Positions 61,712 through 64,000 of a stretch of 64,000 nucleotides of DNA are shown here, one piece after another. Each line of letters begins with the position of its first letter. Position 1 is the stretch's first letter. The stretch covers positions 868,001-932,000 of the forward strand of contig NZ_NEVU01000003.1 in assembly GCF_002261355.1 (NCBI RefSeq). Direction: 5' to 3'. The stretch comes from Bordetella genomosp. 12 (GTDB lineage: Bacteria; Pseudomonadota; Gammaproteobacteria; Burkholderiales; Burkholderiaceae_B). Below the pieces are notes generated by a model. The model saw only the letters and a program-made list of their open reading frames with translations. It ran no database searches and was not told the DNA's origin. The translations under genes were made by a program, and so were the position numbers.

Positions 61712-64000
61712 ATGTCCCGCCTTCGTTCAGCCTCTGCTGTGCATGCCCCCCTGGACCGCCGCCGCGTCAGCCCCCCTTCGGCGTTGCGGCCCATGGCCTG
61801 CGCCATCCTGTGCGCGCTAGCCGCCACCAGCGCCACCTTTGCATGGGCGCCCCCCGCCGCCGCGCAAGCCGCGGGCTCGGCCGATGCCCCGGTGCGCCAC
61901 TTCGACATCGCCGCGAACTCCCTGACCGCCGTGTTGAATCAGTTTGGCGAACAGGCGGGCATCTTCCTCACCGGGTCCGCGGAACTGACGCAAGGCAAGA
62001 CCAGCGCGGGCTTGCGCGGTGCCTATCGCGTGCAGGAAGGCTTGGCCGAAATTCTGCGCGGCACCGGCCTGGACGCGTTCCGGCGCCCGGATGGCAGCTA
62101 CGGCCTGAATCCCTCGGCCGCGGGAACGGGCGGTGTGACGACGCTCGCCCCTGTGGCGGTTCAGGGCGGCAGTACGGCGGTGTCCGCGCCCTTGCCGCCG
62201 GCCTACGCCGGCGGACAGGTCGCGCGCGGCGGCAGGCTGGGCGTGCTGGGCAACAAAGATTTCATGGAAACCCCTTTTAATACGACCAGCTTCACGCAAA
62301 AGGCCATCGAGGATGCGCAGGCCCGCAGCCTGGCGGACATCGTGGCCAGCGCTGACCCCTCCGTGCGCACGGGCAGTGGGTCCAGCACCATCGGCGACGG
62401 CTTTTCCATCCGCGGATTCAGCTTCGAGAGCGCGGAAGTCGCCTTCAACGGCGTGCTGGGCATGGCCCCGATGTGGCGCGTCATGCCCGAATCGCTCGAA
62501 CGCATCGAAGTCCTGAAAGGCCCCAATGCCTTTCTGAACGGCGCCACACAGTCGGGCAGCGTGGGCGGGGCCATCAACATCATGCCCAAGCGCGCCGGCG
62601 ACAAGCCTAACGCCAGCGTGACGGCGGATTACGCGTCGGACAGCCTGGGCGGCGGACATGTCGACCTGGGCCGACGCTTCGGACAGGCCCATGAGTTTGG
62701 CATTCGGGTCAATGGCACCTATCGCAACGGCGACCGCGCGCGCGACAACATCGATGAAGAAAGCCATCACGTCGCCGTAGGCCTGGACTACACCGGTGAG
62801 CGCCTGCGCCTGGAGTTTGATGCCATCAATCAGCGCCAGGTGGTCCACGGCGCGCAATGGTCACAACCGGCGCTGGCGGCGTCGATCACGGAAGTCCCCT
62901 CCGTGCCCTCGGCCAAAAGCAACTGGAGCCAACCCTGGGAGCGCGCCGACGTCGAGGACAAGATCGTCACCGGCAAGGCCGAGTACGACATCACCGATAA
63001 CCTGACCGTCTACGCGGCGGCGGGCCACAACAAGAGCGATCAGTATTATGTGACCTCACGGGCCACCATCGAAGATCTCTCCGGCACGCTGACGCAGCTG
63101 TTCCGCACCCATGCCACGCCGTACGACACCAAGACGACCAACGCGGGTCTGCGCGGCCGCTTCACCACCGGCCCGGTCAGCCACGAGTGGAACTTCAGCC
63201 ACACCTATTTGCGCAATGAAGTCGGCAACAAGATCGGTACCGTGGTGCCCGGCTCCCTGACTTCCAATTTGTACGACCCGGTCACCGCCCCCGACCCGAC
63301 GGCGATCAACATGCCCGACGACATTCCCACCACTTCCGAGCGCCGCCTGTCCAGCTTCGCGGTCTCGGATACGCTGGGATTCATGCAGGATCGCGCCTTG
63401 CTGACGTTGGGCCTGCGTCGCCAACGCGTGCAGAACCGCAGTTTCGACGGCACCACCGGCGCGGAAACGGCCAACTACGATCAGTTCGCCGTCACGCCCA
63501 TGGCCGGGGCCCTGTTCAAGATCAACCCCACCGTCTCGGTGTACGCCAACTACATCGAGGGCCTGAGCCCGGGCAGCGCCGCGCCGGCCACCGCCGCCAA
63601 TGCGGGAGAAGTGTTCGCGCCGTTCAAGTCCCGACAGGTCGAAGCGGGCGTAAAGTTCGACCTGCAGAGCGTGGCCATCACCACCAGCGTGTTTCAGATC
63701 CGGCGGGCCAGCGGCGGCCTCGATCCGGTCTCGCTGATCTACGGCATCAACGGCCAGCAACGCAACCGGGGCATCGAGGTCAATGTCTTTGGTGAGCCCT
63801 GGCGTGGCCTGCGCGTGCTGGGCGGGGTGGCATACATCGACCCCAAACTCACCCGCGCGGTCAATGCCGCCGAAGAGGGCAATACGGCGCCCAACCAACC
63901 CAAGGCGCGCCTTAACCTGTTCGTGGAAAAGGATATCGACGCCCTGCCGGGCCTGGCCTTGAATGCGGGCATGGTGTACTCCAGCTCGCAATACCTGAAC
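61712..64000 (+). CDS. TonB-dependent siderophore receptor with signalling domain (set 4), 3' truncated by window
   Basis: The receptor reads without interruption from ATG 61712 (or in-frame ATG 61676) to the window end, giving at least 763 residues; the C-terminus lies outside. A signal region (about 1-60, CAILCALAATSATFAWA) is followed by an STN domain (about 68-135, IAANSLTAVLNQFGEQAGIF). The plug (about 185-300) has SFTQKAIEDAQARSLADIV and RIEVLKGPNAFLNGATQSG, and barrel strands include GLRRQRVQNRSFDG. The plug differs from receptors 1-3, which share the LREIPQSVSV block, so a different ligand class is likely. The fecR gene ends about 145 bases upstream. Confidence 0.92.
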   Translation, partial: MSRLRSASAVHAPLDRRRVSPPSALRPMACAILCALAATSATFAWAPPAAAQAAGSADAPVRHFDIAANSLTAVLNQFGEQAGIFLTGSAELTQGKTSAGLRGAYRVQEGLAEILRGTGLDAFRRPDGSYGLNPSAAGTGGVTTLAPVAVQGGSTAVSAPLPPAYAGGQVARGGRLGVLGNKDFMETPFNTTSFTQKAIEDAQARSLADIVASADPSVRTGSGSSTIGDGFSIRGFSFESAEVAFNGVLGMAPMWRVMPESLERIEVLKGPNAFLNGATQSGSVGGAINIMPKRAGDKPNASVTADYASDSLGGGHVDLGRRFGQAHEFGIRVNGTYRNGDRARDNIDEESHHVAVGLDYTGERLRLEFDAINQRQVVHGAQWSQPALAASITEVPSVPSAKSNWSQPWERADVEDKIVTGKAEYDITDNLTVYAAAGHNKSDQYYVTSRATIEDLSGTLTQLFRTHATPYDTKTTNAGLRGRFTTGPVSHEWNFSHTYLRNEVGNKIGTVVPGSLTSNLYDPVTAPDPTAINMPDDIPTTSERRLSSFAVSDTLGFMQDRALLTLGLRRQRVQNRSFDGTTGAETANYDQFAVTPMAGALFKINPTVSVYANYIEGLSPGSAAPATAANAGEVFAPFKSRQVEAGVKFDLQSVAITTSVFQIRRASGGLDPVSLIYGINGQQRNRGIEVNVFGEPWRGLRVLGGVAYIDPKLTRAVNAAEEGNTAPNQPKARLNLFVEKDIDALPGLALNAGMVYSSSQYLN

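Overview
The window is GC-rich chromosomal DNA from a betaproteobacterium, most likely Alcaligenaceae (Bordetella, Achromobacter or a close relative). The evidence is the housekeeping gene set (pnp-rpsO, ilvI-ilvH-ilvC-pssA, a quinone oxidoreductase-tpiA-secG cluster) and the many FecI/FecR/TonB-receptor systems typical of that family. The species cannot be named from the sequence alone.

Positions 1-11226 are one end of an integrated mobile element, probably an ICE or genomic island. It carries ssb, a DUF3560 protein, a complete type III restriction-modification pair (mod, res), a short RadC/JAB protein, a KlcA/ArdB-type antirestriction protein, an XRE regulator, an AlpA-like excisionase or regulator, and a P4-type tyrosine integrase. 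The integrase lies next to the 3' end of tRNA-Leu(GAG), which is the probable attachment site. The other end of the element lies left of the window.

Positions 11422-20831 form an iron-acquisition region. It has a Fur-boxed siderophore ABC transporter operon (binding protein, two permeases, ATPase), a DUF4139 protein, and a sigma/FecR/TonB-receptor set. A glycosyltransferase, secG, tpiA, a quinone oxidoreductase and a tRNA-Ser(UGA) follow. At 24965-25274 there is a tRNA-Leu(UAA) gene interrupted by a 225-nt group I intron, the most striking single object in the window.

Positions 25463-38933 hold a second receptor/FecR/sigma set and two small metabolic groups: a LysR gene facing an Old Yellow Enzyme, and a LysR gene divergent from a HAD hydrolase, a D-threonine-aldolase/D-serine-dehydratase-like enzyme and a RidA protein. 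A PIN-domain protein, threonine dehydratase and a lipoprotein are also here. Positions 39088-51389 are a housekeeping stretch: pnp, rpsO, pssA, ilvC-ilvH-ilvI, a FUSC membrane protein, yaaA, a 3-hydroxybutyrate dehydrogenase and tRNA-Ser(CGA).

Positions 51541-64000 are a third iron region. A Fur-boxed erythromycin-esterase-like secreted protein is divergent from a sigma/FecR/receptor set. A LysR gene then sits opposite a glutamine-amidotransferase-like and aspartate-racemase-like pair. A fourth sigma/FecR/receptor set follows, with the receptor running off the window end. The common logic is that Fur represses the sigma genes, receptors with N-terminal signalling (STN) domains sense their siderophore, and each FecR relays this to its sigma factor.
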